A stretch of 64,000 bases of DNA from Chromatiales bacterium (GTDB taxonomy: Bacteria > Pseudomonadota > Gammaproteobacteria > SpSt-1174), in contig JABURS010000032.1 in assembly GCA_014762505.1 (NCBI GenBank), positions 124,001-188,000 of the forward strand. The letters are read 5' to 3'. The notes below the pieces were generated by a model. The model ran no database searches. It had not been told where the DNA came from and saw nothing but the letters and a program-made list of their open reading frames with translations. The position numbers and the translations under genes are program-made. Shown in pieces: positions 41,090-49,879 of this stretch; the stretch's first letter is position 1; each line of letters opens with the position of its first letter.

Positions 41090-42210
41090 GCATGCTTGCA
41101 CGCAATGAAGTCAGGGTGGCAGGCCACCAGCGCGGCCTCACCATCGTCGAGATCCTGGTGGCCGTGACGCTGAGCCTGATCCTGCTGGCCGGGGTCACCC
41201 AGCTCTTCATCAGCTCCAAGCGTACCTACGAGGTACAGGACGGCCTCTCGCGGCTGCAGGAGAACGGCCGGTTCGCGGTCGACTACCTGGCGCGCCATGT
41301 GCGTATGGCGGGCTATATGGGCTGCCTGTCCAACGCTGGCCTGATCACGATGCACAACAACCTCAACAATGCCGCCACGTTTGCCAACAACTTCTCGGTC
41401 GGCATCGAGGGATTCGAGGCCAATGGCACGTCGCCCGGAGACGCCTACACGATCACGGCGGAAAACCCGGCGCCTTCGGGTAACGCGGCCGGCTGGTCAT
41501 CCGCGCTGGATGCCGACCTGGTCGGCCGGGTGCTCCCCGGTACGGATGTCATCGTCGTGCGCAACGCGGCGCCATCATCCGTGGCGTTGGTCGATCCGTT
41601 CAACGACAGCGCACAGATCTTTGTCTCAAATCCCAATGATCTGCAGATTGGTGACATTCTGATGGTCACCGACTGCCAGAAGGCATCCGTCTTCCAGGCG
41701 ACAAATGTGCAGTCGACGGGCTTTGGTACCAATACGGTGCATGGTCAGGCGAACATGACGCCCGGCAACAGCAATTCGGTGTGGGGCAGTGACCAGGAGT
41801 ACACCGAAGGCGGCGAGATCATGAAGTCGGAGATGCGCGTCTTCTATGTCGGGCAGGGTGCCAGCGGCCGGCCAGCCCTGTTCCAGCGCTCGCTGCGCAA
41901 CGCCGGCGGCGGGGTGCAGCTGGTGAGCGACGAGCTGGTGGAAGGCGTGGAGAACATGCAGGTGCTCTACGGCGAGGACACGAATGGCGACCGCACGGCG
42001 GATGCGTACCGTGAAGCGGACAACGTGGCCGACTGGGGTCAGGTCGTCAGCGCACGCATTTCGTTGCTGGTGCGCAGCCCCGAGAACTCCCTTCCGGAAC
42101 CCGAGACCAATACCTTCGATGTCGGTGGCGTGGACGTCGACCCGGTCGATGATCGCCGGTTGCGTCAGGTGTTCACCACCACCATCACTCTGCGAAACAG
42201 GGCGTCATGA
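41086..42210 (+). CDS. pilW: Type IV pilus assembly protein PilW
   Basis: A 374-residue minor pilin, the largest of the set, as expected. The prepilin site is HQRG before LTIVEILVAVTLSLILLAGVTQLF. The helix continues into SSKRTYEVQDGLSRLQENGRFAVDYLARHVRMAGYMGC, a PilW hallmark. The C-terminal part has an extended beta-rich domain with VVSARISLLVRS. A second ATG at 41092 is possible. It overlaps pilX by four bases, so pilV-pilW-pilX are coupled. Confidence 0.9.
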   Translation: MSMLARNEVRVAGHQRGLTIVEILVAVTLSLILLAGVTQLFISSKRTYEVQDGLSRLQENGRFAVDYLARHVRMAGYMGCLSNAGLITMHNNLNNAATFANNFSVGIEGFEANGTSPGDAYTITAENPAPSGNAAGWSSALDADLVGRVLPGTDVIVVRNAAPSSVALVDPFNDSAQIFVSNPNDLQIGDILMVTDCQKASVFQATNVQSTGFGTNTVHGQANMTPGNSNSVWGSDQEYTEGGEIMKSEMRVFYVGQGASGRPALFQRSLRNAGGGVQLVSDELVEGVENMQVLYGEDTNGDRTADAYREADNVADWGQVVSARISLLVRSPENSLPEPETNTFDVGGVDVDPVDDRRLRQVFTTTITLRNRAS

Positions 42211-42731
42211 TGGCTCTCAAAGCAAAGATCTCAGGAGTGGAAGCTCAGCGTGGCGCAACACTGGTCGTCGCGCTGGTCTTTCTGCTGATCCTCACGCTGA
42301 TCGGTGTCACCGCCACGCAGACATCGAATCTGCAGGAACGCATGGTGGGTAACACGCTGGACGTGAACCGGGCCTTCCAGAGTGCCGAGGCGGCCCTGCG
42401 TACCGGCGAGGCCTATCTGGAGCAGGCGGTCATCGGCCCGTTCGATGGCTCGGTCAACGGGCTCTATCAGCCGAATGAAGGTGCGACGAGCAACTTCCGG
42501 TATATCTGGCAGGACCCGACAACCGGCTGGATCACGCGACCGGGCACGCTGCCCGAGGTCACACAGCAGCCCCAGTACATCGTCGAGGAAATGCCGCCCA
42601 GGCAGGACCCGCAGGGCAGTCTGGCGGCCGACGAGCCGCTGGGTGACATCCAGTTCTATCGTGTAACCGCCCGGGGATTCGGGCAGACGACCGCGACAAC
42701 GGTCATGGTGCAGTCCACCTACCGGCGCTAG
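42207..42731 (+). CDS. pilX: Type IV pilus minor pilin PilX
   Basis: A 174-residue minor pilin. The leader ends at AQRG before ATLVVALVFLLILTLIGV; Glu5 is absent, as usual in PilX. Downstream QERMVGNTLDVNRAFQSAEAALRTGEAYL is the family's conserved stretch. It overlaps pilW by four bases and leads into pilY1 after about 30 bases. Confidence 0.88.
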   Translation: MMALKAKISGVEAQRGATLVVALVFLLILTLIGVTATQTSNLQERMVGNTLDVNRAFQSAEAALRTGEAYLEQAVIGPFDGSVNGLYQPNEGATSNFRYIWQDPTTGWITRPGTLPEVTQQPQYIVEEMPPRQDPQGSLAADEPLGDIQFYRVTARGFGQTTATTVMVQSTYRR

Positions 42732-42760
42732 GCCGCACGGGTGTGATGAGGGATCAAGTC

Positions 42761-45700
42761 ATGCGCAAGTTCATCAAAACCGGTTTTGCCTTCGCCATCA
42801 GCGTCGCTGCACTGTTCAGTGGCCATGCCTGGTCGGGAACGGTCGCCCAGAAGCCGCTGTTTCTCAGTATCAACTCACCGGCGAACATCATGTTCCTGCT
42901 GGATGACTCCGGTTCCATGCAGTTCGAAGCCATGCCGGATGCGATTACTATTGAAAGATACATGTACCCGCGTGCCGACAGTGTTTATGGCGCCGGCGAC
43001 TACACCAACCAGGTGCCGACATTTGACAGCAATGACGAGCTCAACCGCTTCATGCGCTCGTCGGCGAACAACTCGATCTACTACAACCCCCAGGTCCGGT
43101 ATCGCCCGTGGTCGAAGCCGGACGGTACGCAGTTCGATAATGCGAGCACGAGTTGTGCGCCGCACAATCCATACAACACCGGTGCCGGCTGTCGGCAGTT
43201 CACCGATGTCGATGCCGATGGGGATGCGAGCACTGTCCCCAATCCTGTGAGTAACAGCGCCTACGTCCGCTGGACCAGTTTCAACTGGCTGAACCCGGGT
43301 GTGGGGATCGGGCGCAACCTGAATACGCGGACGGAGACGTTCTGGCCGGCCGTCTACTACACCTATACCGGGCCGGCCGCGGCGGGTCATTACGACGCGG
43401 CCCGCTGGAATACGGCGAACTACACCGAGACGGTCATCAATAACAAGACAGCGACCTACCCCGGTGGCCCGGCGCGTGAGGATTGCGCCAATCCCAGCGC
43501 CTGTACCTTCGAGGAGGAAATCCAGAACTTCGCCAACTGGTACACCTATTACCGCTCACGTGCCCTGCTGGCGCGGGCCGGTGCCGGCTTCGCCTTTGCC
43601 CAGCAGCGCAACAGCACGGTGCGTATCGGGTTTGCCACGCTCAACAAGGGCTTCGAGACCATCGATGGCATCTATACGCGCTCGATCGTCCGTGGTGTGA
43701 GGGAATTCAAGGACGCCAACGTGGACGCCTTCTTCGATGAGCTCTACGGTGTGGATATCCCGGCGGCCGGCACGCCGCTGCCACGCGCCCTGGAAGCAGT
43801 TGGCAACTATTACCGCAGCACCGATGACCGTGGACCCTGGAGCAATACGCCGGGTGAGGCAGGCGGTGACAGCCCCCATTCCGCCTGTCGTGGCAGTTAC
43901 ACGGTGGTCATGACCGATGGCTACTGGGACGAGACCACATTGAGTACCGTCTCGGGGAACGTCGATGGCACGACGGGTCCGACCATCAGCAACCCGAGTG
44001 GTGGCACCTACACCTATACACCGGAGCCGCCGTTCGAGGACAGTTATGACGAGACCCTGGCAGACGTCGCGATGTATTACTGGAGTCGCGATCTGAGAAC
44101 CGATCTGCCGAACAAGGTGCCCCCGAGCCCGGCAGACGAGGCCTTCTGGCAGCACATGACCACCTTCACCATCGGCCTGGGTGTGTCGGGCACGCTGGAT
44201 CCGGAAACCGACCTGCAGGGGCTGATCGACGGCAGCATCCAGTGGCCGGATGCCTCCGGGAACAACAAGGACGAACGCCGGGTGGACGATCTCTGGCACG
44301 CGGCCATCAATGGTCGGGGCGGTTACTACAGCGCCCAGGATCCGGAGAAGTTCGCCGAATCGCTGACCAATTCATTGAACACCATCCTGGGGCGTATCGC
44401 TTCCGCATCGGCAGTGGCGACGAACTCCACGCGACTCGATACCAATACGCTGATCTACCAGGCGCGTTTCGACAGCGAGGACTGGACGGGGCAGCTGCTG
44501 GCCTACGATATCCTGCCCAACGGGCAGGTGGGCGATATCATCTGGGACGCCGCCAGCCTGATCCCTGCACACGGCAGCCGGGATATCTTTACCTGGGACG
44601 ATGCGATCGGTGATGGCGTGGAGTTCCTCTGGGGCAGCCTGAATGCGGCCCAGCAGGCTGCATTGAACCAGGACATGACCGGCGCGGTAGACAGTCTCGG
44701 TGCAGACCGCGTGGCCTTCATCCGCGGCGATCAGTCGGTCGAGGGCAATAATGGCGGGACCTTCCGTAACCGCGATCGCGTGCTCGGCGACATCGTCAAC
44801 TCCGATCCGGCCTATGTCGGTACCGATGATTACGGTTATCGCATCCTTGACGGTGACGGTGGTGACGAGGGATTGAACTACTCGACATTCCGTGCGAGCA
44901 GTGCGTACCTGAACCGGACCAAGATGCTCTACGTCGGGGCGAATGACGGCATGCTGCATGCCTTCGATGCCGAAACGGGTGTCGAGAAGTTCGCCTTCGT
45001 GCCGAACGAAGTGATTCCGGCACTGAACCAACTGACCGATCCGGACTATAACCACCGCTATTTCGTGGATGGGGCTCCGCGGGCCGGGGATGCCTACCTG
45101 AACAGCACCTGGAAGACGGTGCTGCTCGGCTCCACCGGTGCCGGCGGCCGCTCCGTGTTCGCGCTGGATGTGACCAACCCCGATTCGTTCGATGAAACGG
45201 ATGTGATGTGGGAGTTCACCAACGCGGAGCTCGGTTACACGATCGGGCAGCCGACGATCGCGAGGCTGGCGGATGAGAGCTGGGTGGCGATCTTCGGCAA
45301 CGGCTACGACAGCCTGAGCCTGAAGGCGCAGCTCTTCATCGTCGACCTGGCAGACGGTTCCCTGATCAAGACCATCGATACCGGGGTGGGTGACGTCACG
45401 GTGCCGAATGGTCTGGGCACGCCCGTGCCGGTGGACATGGATGGCGACCGGGTAACGGACTACGTCTATGCCGGGGATCTGCAGGGCAACATGTGGAAGT
45501 TCGATCTGACGGCGACCAACAGCAACAGCTGGGGTATCGCCTACAAGCAGGGCAATACGCCCAAGCCCCTGTATCAGGCCTGTGCCGATGCGAACTGCAC
45601 ACAGCCGCGACCCATCACGGTACGCCCGACGGTTGGCCGTCATCCCGATGGCGGCGTGATGGTGTACTTCGGTACCGGCAAGTACTTCGAGGACGGTGAC

Positions 45701-46315
45701 AACGTCGTCGATGCCTCGACCGAGGTCGATGCCTTCTACGGGATTCGCGACAACGGATCGCGCGTGTCCAGCCGCAACAACCTGCAGGAGCAGACCATCC
45801 TGCTGGAGGCGACGGCCGCTGCGGCGAATACCCAGTTCGATATCCGCGCGATCTCGAACAACCCGGTGGACTATGCGTCCAAGTCCGGCTGGTTCATCGA
45901 CCTTGTCTCGCCCGTGAACGGGATCGAGGGCGAGCGGGTCATCAGCCAGGCGGTGCTGCGTAACGGACGCATCATCTTCAACACGGTGATCCCGTCACAG
46001 GATGAGTGCGACTTCGGTGGCAACAGCTGGCTGATGGAGCTCGATGCGGTGACCGGTGGACGCCTTAGCTACTCGGTGTTTGACGCCAACGGTGATGGCA
46101 TCATCGATGACAACGACTTCGTCACCCTGCCGGACGGCAGCAAGGTGCCGGTATCGGGTCGTGGCATGGACGGTATCGGCAAGACGCCCGGCATCATCTC
46201 GGCCGGTGAAGTCGAATACAAGTACACCAGTACCTCGGACGGGAATATCGTGGTCACGGATGAGGCCGGTGGTGGCTCGGCATACGGCCGCCAGTCCTGG
46301 CGTCAGCTGCAGTAA
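42761..46315 (+). CDS. pilY1: PilY1 pilus tip adhesin/assembly protein
   Basis: A secreted protein of 1184 residues that sits at the pilus tip, mediating adhesion, surface sensing and control of retraction. A signal peptide (TGFAFAISVAALFSGHAWS) is followed by a von Willebrand A-like domain with a MIDAS-type DDSGSM near residue 50. The C-terminal half is the PilY1 beta-propeller; a calcium-binding loop DMDGDRVTDYVYAGD (45434-45478) precedes LQGNMWKFD, the classic PilY1 signature. A second Ca-type loop DANGDGIIDDND follows near the C-terminus. The start at 42761 has GAGGGA seven bases upstream; the longer frame from 42743 is unlikely. Confidence 0.92.
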   Translation: MRKFIKTGFAFAISVAALFSGHAWSGTVAQKPLFLSINSPANIMFLLDDSGSMQFEAMPDAITIERYMYPRADSVYGAGDYTNQVPTFDSNDELNRFMRSSANNSIYYNPQVRYRPWSKPDGTQFDNASTSCAPHNPYNTGAGCRQFTDVDADGDASTVPNPVSNSAYVRWTSFNWLNPGVGIGRNLNTRTETFWPAVYYTYTGPAAAGHYDAARWNTANYTETVINNKTATYPGGPAREDCANPSACTFEEEIQNFANWYTYYRSRALLARAGAGFAFAQQRNSTVRIGFATLNKGFETIDGIYTRSIVRGVREFKDANVDAFFDELYGVDIPAAGTPLPRALEAVGNYYRSTDDRGPWSNTPGEAGGDSPHSACRGSYTVVMTDGYWDETTLSTVSGNVDGTTGPTISNPSGGTYTYTPEPPFEDSYDETLADVAMYYWSRDLRTDLPNKVPPSPADEAFWQHMTTFTIGLGVSGTLDPETDLQGLIDGSIQWPDASGNNKDERRVDDLWHAAINGRGGYYSAQDPEKFAESLTNSLNTILGRIASASAVATNSTRLDTNTLIYQARFDSEDWTGQLLAYDILPNGQVGDIIWDAASLIPAHGSRDIFTWDDAIGDGVEFLWGSLNAAQQAALNQDMTGAVDSLGADRVAFIRGDQSVEGNNGGTFRNRDRVLGDIVNSDPAYVGTDDYGYRILDGDGGDEGLNYSTFRASSAYLNRTKMLYVGANDGMLHAFDAETGVEKFAFVPNEVIPALNQLTDPDYNHRYFVDGAPRAGDAYLNSTWKTVLLGSTGAGGRSVFALDVTNPDSFDETDVMWEFTNAELGYTIGQPTIARLADESWVAIFGNGYDSLSLKAQLFIVDLADGSLIKTIDTGVGDVTVPNGLGTPVPVDMDGDRVTDYVYAGDLQGNMWKFDLTATNSNSWGIAYKQGNTPKPLYQACADANCTQPRPITVRPTVGRHPDGGVMVYFGTGKYFEDGDNVVDASTEVDAFYGIRDNGSRVSSRNNLQEQTILLEATAAAANTQFDIRAISNNPVDYASKSGWFIDLVSPVNGIEGERVISQAVLRNGRIIFNTVIPSQDECDFGGNSWLMELDAVTGGRLSYSVFDANGDGIIDDNDFVTLPDGSKVPVSGRGMDGIGKTPGIISAGEVEYKYTSTSDGNIVVTDEAGGGSAYGRQSWRQLQ

Positions 46316-46333
46316 GTGCAGGGAGAGATGTAC

Positions 46334-46657
46334 ATGAAATATACGGCAATGAAGCGAATCGCCCTTGTTGGCGTGCTGGTGGGCGCCTGCCTGGCACCGT
46401 TGTATGTGAGTGCAGGACCTCGGAACTACGAGGTCATGGCCACCATCTCGAATGTCGACCTGGCGGCCAAGGCGGTTTACATCGACGGCACACGCTATCG
46501 GCTCGATGAGCGCACGGTGATCTACCTGCCCACCGGCGAGATCAAGGCCTTCAAGGACCTCAAGTACGAGGACCTGCAGGGGCGCCTGGTGGGCTATGAA
46601 CTGGGGCGCAGCGAGCAGGGTGGGCCGGCGATCAACAAACTCTGGATAGAAGAATAA
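46334..46657 (+). CDS. Small exported protein, PilY2-like by position
   Basis: A 107-residue protein with a signal peptide ([19 protein letters not shown]) and a small beta-rich mature part ([27 protein letters not shown]; ending INKLWIEE). It lies between pilY1 and pilE, exactly where Pseudomonas aeruginosa has pilY2, and its size is similar. AGGGAGAG is seven bases before the ATG. PilY2 is needed for pilus biogenesis, mechanism unclear. Identity is by synteny. Confidence 0.65.
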   Translation: MKYTAMKRIALVGVLVGACLAPLYVSAGPRNYEVMATISNVDLAAKAVYIDGTRYRLDERTVIYLPTGEIKAFKDLKYEDLQGRLVGYELGRSEQGGPAINKLWIEE

Positions 46658-46671
46658 ACGGGATCGATGCT

Positions 46672-47097
46672 ATGAGAAGACAGGAAGGTTCATGCCCTGC
46701 AAGGCAAAAGGGGTTTTCCCTGATCGAGCTGATGATCGTGGTGATGATCATCGGTATCCTGGCGGCCTTCGCCTATCCCTCCTACCAGCGTTATACGCAG
46801 GAGACACGCCGTACGGACGGTCAGGCGGCGCTGATGCGCGTGATGCAGGCCCAGGAGCGCTATTTCACCCGTACCGGGACCTACAGCACCGACCTGGCTG
46901 GCGATCTCAACTTCCCGGCCGATCCCCTGGAGTCTGACGAAGGCTTCTATCAAGTCAGTGCTGCACAATGTGATGGCGGTGCCACGGCTCTGACCAGTTG
47001 TGTGATCCTGACGGCGACGGCGCAGGGCGTGCAGGTTGTGGATGGCAACCTGACCTATGATTCCCGGGGGCAGAAGCTGCCGGCAGACAAGTGGTAG
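46672..47097 (+). CDS. pilE: Type IV pilin-like protein PilE
   Basis: A 141-residue pilin: leader ending ARQKG before [27 protein letters not shown], with Glu5, then a short globular domain with two late cysteines (AAQCDGG; TSCVIL) forming the D-region disulfide. In Pseudomonas PilE is a minor pilin linking the priming complex to the major pilin; here the context is the same. It is the last gene of the cluster, before a strong terminator. Confidence 0.9.
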   Translation: MRRQEGSCPARQKGFSLIELMIVVMIIGILAAFAYPSYQRYTQETRRTDGQAALMRVMQAQERYFTRTGTYSTDLAGDLNFPADPLESDEGFYQVSAAQCDGGATALTSCVILTATAQGVQVVDGNLTYDSRGQKLPADKW

Positions 47098-47121
47098 TGT
47101 CCTTTCTTCTTGGACTCTAGC

Positions 47122-47156
47122 AACGAAAAGCGGCGCCTTTGGCGCCGCTTTTCGTT
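47122..47156. terminator. Bidirectional terminator between pilE and ispH
   Basis: AACGAAAAGCGGCGCC pairs perfectly with GGCGCCGCTTTTCGTT around a TTT loop, with A/T runs on both strands. Confidence 0.85.
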
Positions 47157-47180
47157 GGGGCTGTCTGAGCCGTTCGGGTG

Positions 47181-48119
47181 TCAGGCGGTCCGCAATTCCC
47201 GGGGCAGGGCGAAGACCACGTTCTCTTCCAGCCCCTGCGTCTCGCTCACGGTGGTGATGCCACGCGCCTGCAGGTTGTCGATGACCTCCTTCACCAGGAT
47301 CTCGGGCGCCGAGGCGCCGGCGGTGACGCCGACGGCGGTCTTGCCTTCCAGCCACTGGTCCTGGATCTCGCCGGCGTTGTCGATGAGATGGGCCTCGATG
47401 CCGTTCTTCTCGGCGATCTCGCGCAGGCGGTTGGAGTTGGAGCTGTTGGGTGAGCCCACCACCAGGACGAGGTCGCATTGTTCGGCGAGCTTCTTCACGG
47501 CGTCCTGGCGGTTCTGGGTGGCGTAGCAGATGTCGTCCTTGCGCGGGCCCACGATGGCCGGGAAGCGGGTGCGCAGGGCATCGATGACCTCGGCGGTGTC
47601 ATCCACCGAGAGGGTGGTCTGGCTGACGAAGGCGAGGTGCTCGGGGTCGTCGACCTCGAGTGTGGCCACGTCGGCCGGTGACTCGACCAGGTAGATCTTT
47701 CCGCCCTGGGATACGTCGTACTGGCCGAGTGTACCCTCGACCTCGGGGTGGCCGGCATGGCCGATGAGGATGGTCTCCCGTCCCTCGCGGCTGTAGCGCA
47801 CCACCTCCATGTGTACCTTGGTCACCAGCGGGCAGGTGGCATCGAAGACGCGAAGGCCGCGGGCCTCGGCCTCGCGGCGTACGGCCTGCGAGACGCCGTG
47901 GGCGCTGAAGATCACGGTGGCTTGGTTCGGCACCTCGTCGAGTTCCTCGACGAAGACGGCGCCCTTCGCACGCAGACCCTCCACGACGAACTTGTTGTGC
48001 ACCACTTCGTGACGCACATAGATGGGCGCACCGAAGAGCTCGAGCGCGCGCTCGACGATGTCGATGGCGCGGTCGACGCCGGCGCAGAAGCCGCGGGGAT
48101 TGGCGAGGAGTACCTGCAT
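47181..48119 (-). CDS. ispH: 4-hydroxy-3-methylbut-2-enyl diphosphate reductase
   Basis: Last enzyme of the MEP isoprenoid pathway; reduces HMBPP to IPP and DMAPP with a 4Fe-4S cluster. It has 312 residues, with the three cluster cysteines in [21 protein letters not shown] and [10 protein letters not shown]. The start at 48119 ([14 protein letters not shown]) matches homologues; the longer frame to 48155 has no support. It is convergent with pilE. Confidence 0.96.
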   Translation of the reverse strand: MQVLLANPRGFCAGVDRAIDIVERALELFGAPIYVRHEVVHNKFVVEGLRAKGAVFVEELDEVPNQATVIFSAHGVSQAVRREAEARGLRVFDATCPLVTKVHMEVVRYSREGRETILIGHAGHPEVEGTLGQYDVSQGGKIYLVESPADVATLEVDDPEHLAFVSQTTLSVDDTAEVIDALRTRFPAIVGPRKDDICYATQNRQDAVKKLAEQCDLVLVVGSPNSSNSNRLREIAEKNGIEAHLIDNAGEIQDQWLEGKTAVGVTAGASAPEILVKEVIDNLQARGITTVSETQGLEENVVFALPRELRTA

Positions 48120-48214
48120 GGGCGGAAGCTTAGGGGGTTTGTCGGGGACGGGCAACAGTTCCCGGATGGGACATATGGGTATTCGGCAAAAGGGAATTCG
48201 CCGGCCATGGTGTC

Positions 48215-48282
48215 GTAGGAGCGCTGCAAGGCGCGATTGGCATTGGTTGACGTTCCTCGATCGCGCCTTGCAGTGCTCCTAC
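48215..48282. repeat. REP-like inverted repeat, copy 2
   Basis: The left arm (48215-48237) is identical to the left arm at 6743-6765. The right arm (48260-48282) differs from that copy at one base (CAGTGC for CAGCGC), a change that still allows G-U pairing. The spacer of 22 bases is unrelated to copy 1. It lies in the gap between fkpB and ispH. Confidence 0.8.
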
Positions 48283-48312
48283 GGTGCCGTTTTTACCCAG
48301 TGGCCAAGGACC

Positions 48313-48762
48313 TCACGCACCCGACAGCACGTCCAGGATCTCCACGCTGAAGGTGATCTCGTGGCCGGCCAGCGGGTGGTTGAAGTCCATGACGATGCGC
48401 TCGCCGTCGATTTCCTTCACGGCGGCCAGGATCTCGTCGCCGGCCGGCGTCGTGAAGCCGATGATCTGCCCGACCTCGGGCTCCATGTCGCCGGGGAAGT
48501 CGGCGCGGGTGAGCTCCTGAATGCCATCCGGGTCGTGAAAGCCGAAGGCGCTCTCGGGGCCGATGCGCAGGGTCTGGGTGTCGCCGGCCCGCAGTCCCAT
48601 CAGGGCGAGCTCGAGGCCCTGGATGAAGGTACCGTCGCCCAGGGTGAATTCGAGCGGCGCGTCGCCCTCGGTGCTGTCCACCACCAGGCCGGTCTCCAGC
48701 ATGACGGTGTAGTGCAGGGTGACCCGGCTGCCCGGGCCGATCTCAGGTCTTGGATCCGGCAT
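48313..48762 (-). CDS. fkpB: FKBP-type peptidyl-prolyl isomerase FkpB (SlpA-like)
   Basis: A 149-residue cytoplasmic SlpA/SlyD-type FKBP with the insert-in-flap domain. Motifs are VTLHYTVMLETGLVVDST, LGDGTFIQGLELALMGLRAG, the FGFHDPDGIQELTRADFP hinge and VMDFNHPLAGHEITFSVEIL. It catalyses proline isomerisation and may act as a chaperone. The start lies 20 bases inside the end of the molybdoenzyme gene. Adjacent to lspA and ispH as in Pseudomonas apart from that insertion. Confidence 0.9.
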   Translation of the reverse strand: MPDPRPEIGPGSRVTLHYTVMLETGLVVDSTEGDAPLEFTLGDGTFIQGLELALMGLRAGDTQTLRIGPESAFGFHDPDGIQELTRADFPGDMEPEVGQIIGFTTPAGDEILAAVKEIDGERIVMDFNHPLAGHEITFSVEILDVLSGA

Positions 48763-49393
48763 AGCGCTGTTCCCTGAAGGGGTCGCCTTCGTTGTGATAG
48801 CCGCGGGTCTCCCAGAACCCGGGTTCGTCTTCTGCATGCAGGCTGATCGCGACCAGCCACTTGCTACTCTTCCAGAAATAGCGGCTCGGCACCAGGGCGC
48901 GCACCGGGCCGCCGTGCTCGGTGCTGAGCGGTTTGCCGTCCGCCGCGATGGCGAGCAGGGCATCGTCCGCCAGCAGCAGCTCCAGTGGCAGGTTGGCGCT
49001 GTAGCCGTCCATGCCGTGCAGCAGGGCGTGGCGGGCCTCCGGTCTCGGTCCGGCCAGGGCCAGGACGTCACGCAGGCGCACGCCCCGCCAGGGCACGTCG
49101 AGCCGCGACCAGCGGGTGACACAGTGGATGTCGCAGGTGATGTCCACCATCGGCAGCGTATTGAGCTGCGCCCAGTCGATGCGTTGCGGGCGTTCCACCG
49201 CCCCCTTGAGGGTGAGCCGCCAGTCGGCCGGCCGGATCTTCGGCCGATGCCCGAGGTCCAGCACCGGGAAGCGGTCGACCACGCGCTGGCCGGGCGGGAT
49301 GCGGCCACTGGGGTCGTCCTGCGGGCGGCGCGGTCCGGGGTCGCGCCCGATGGCGCGAAGACGTGACTGCAGCCGGCGCACGAATCCGGTCAT
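48743..49393 (-). CDS. Sulfite-oxidase-like molybdopterin oxidoreductase, small soluble type
   Basis: A 216-residue protein with the sulfite oxidase fold. Typical stretches are DWRLTLKGAVERPQRIDWAQLNTLP, ITCDIHCVTRWSRLDVPWRGV with the molybdenum-ligand Cys91 in HCVTRWS, DGYSANLPLELLL and LVPSRYFWKSSKWL. It has no clear Tat signal: RR at 6-7 is not followed by a hydrophobic stretch, so a cytoplasmic location is likely. No haem partner (MsrQ type) is adjacent. It sits between lspA and fkpB, overlapping fkpB by 20 bases; an addition to the usual gene order. In a sulfur oxidiser a role in sulfur-compound chemistry is possible. Confidence 0.8.
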   Translation of the reverse strand: MTGFVRRLQSRLRAIGRDPGPRRPQDDPSGRIPPGQRVVDRFPVLDLGHRPKIRPADWRLTLKGAVERPQRIDWAQLNTLPMVDITCDIHCVTRWSRLDVPWRGVRLRDVLALAGPRPEARHALLHGMDGYSANLPLELLLADDALLAIAADGKPLSTEHGGPVRALVPSRYFWKSSKWLVAISLHAEDEPGFWETRGYHNEGDPFREQRYAGSKT

Positions 49394-49398
49394 GACAC

Positions 49399-49869
49399 TC
49401 AGGTGCGCGACTTGCGCGAGAGGAACAGGGCCTCGGCGATGAGCAGGATCGCGCCGATGGTGATGGCGGAATCGGCGATGTTGAAGGCCGGCCAGTGATA
49501 GCGGCCGTAGTAGAAGTCGAGGAAGTCGATCACGTGCCCATGCCAGAGCCGGTCGATGAGGTTGCCGACGGCCCCGCCGAGGATCAGCGAGAGCGCCGCT
49601 GCCACCACCTTTTCCTCACGCGGCAGGCGCCATAGCCAGTGGATGATGAGCGCGCCGATGCCGAGGGCCAGGGCGACGAAGAACCAGCGCTGCCAGCCGC
49701 CGGCGTCCGCCAGGAAGCTGAAGGCCGCCCCCGGGTTGTAGGCCAGTGAGAAGTTGAAGAAGGGCAACACCGCCTTGGGCGCATACAGGGTGAGGGCATG
49801 CTCGGCGTAGAGCTTGCTGGCCTGGTCGACCAGGATCACCGCCACCGAGAGCCACAGCCAGCGCAGCAT
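49399..49869 (-). CDS. lspA: Prolipoprotein signal peptidase (LspA)
   Basis: Inner-membrane aspartic peptidase that cleaves signal peptides of diacylglyceryl-modified lipoproteins, 156 residues, four hydrophobic segments. Conserved motifs are VDQASK in the first helix, FNFSLAYNPGAAFSFL, GGAVGNLIDR (catalytic Asp) and FNIADSAITIG (second catalytic Asp). It follows ileS by ten bases. Confidence 0.95.
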   Translation of the reverse strand: MLRWLWLSVAVILVDQASKLYAEHALTLYAPKAVLPFFNFSLAYNPGAAFSFLADAGGWQRWFFVALALGIGALIIHWLWRLPREEKVVAAALSLILGGAVGNLIDRLWHGHVIDFLDFYYGRYHWPAFNIADSAITIGAILLIAEALFLSRKSRT

Positions 49870-49879
49870 CCGGATGGCC

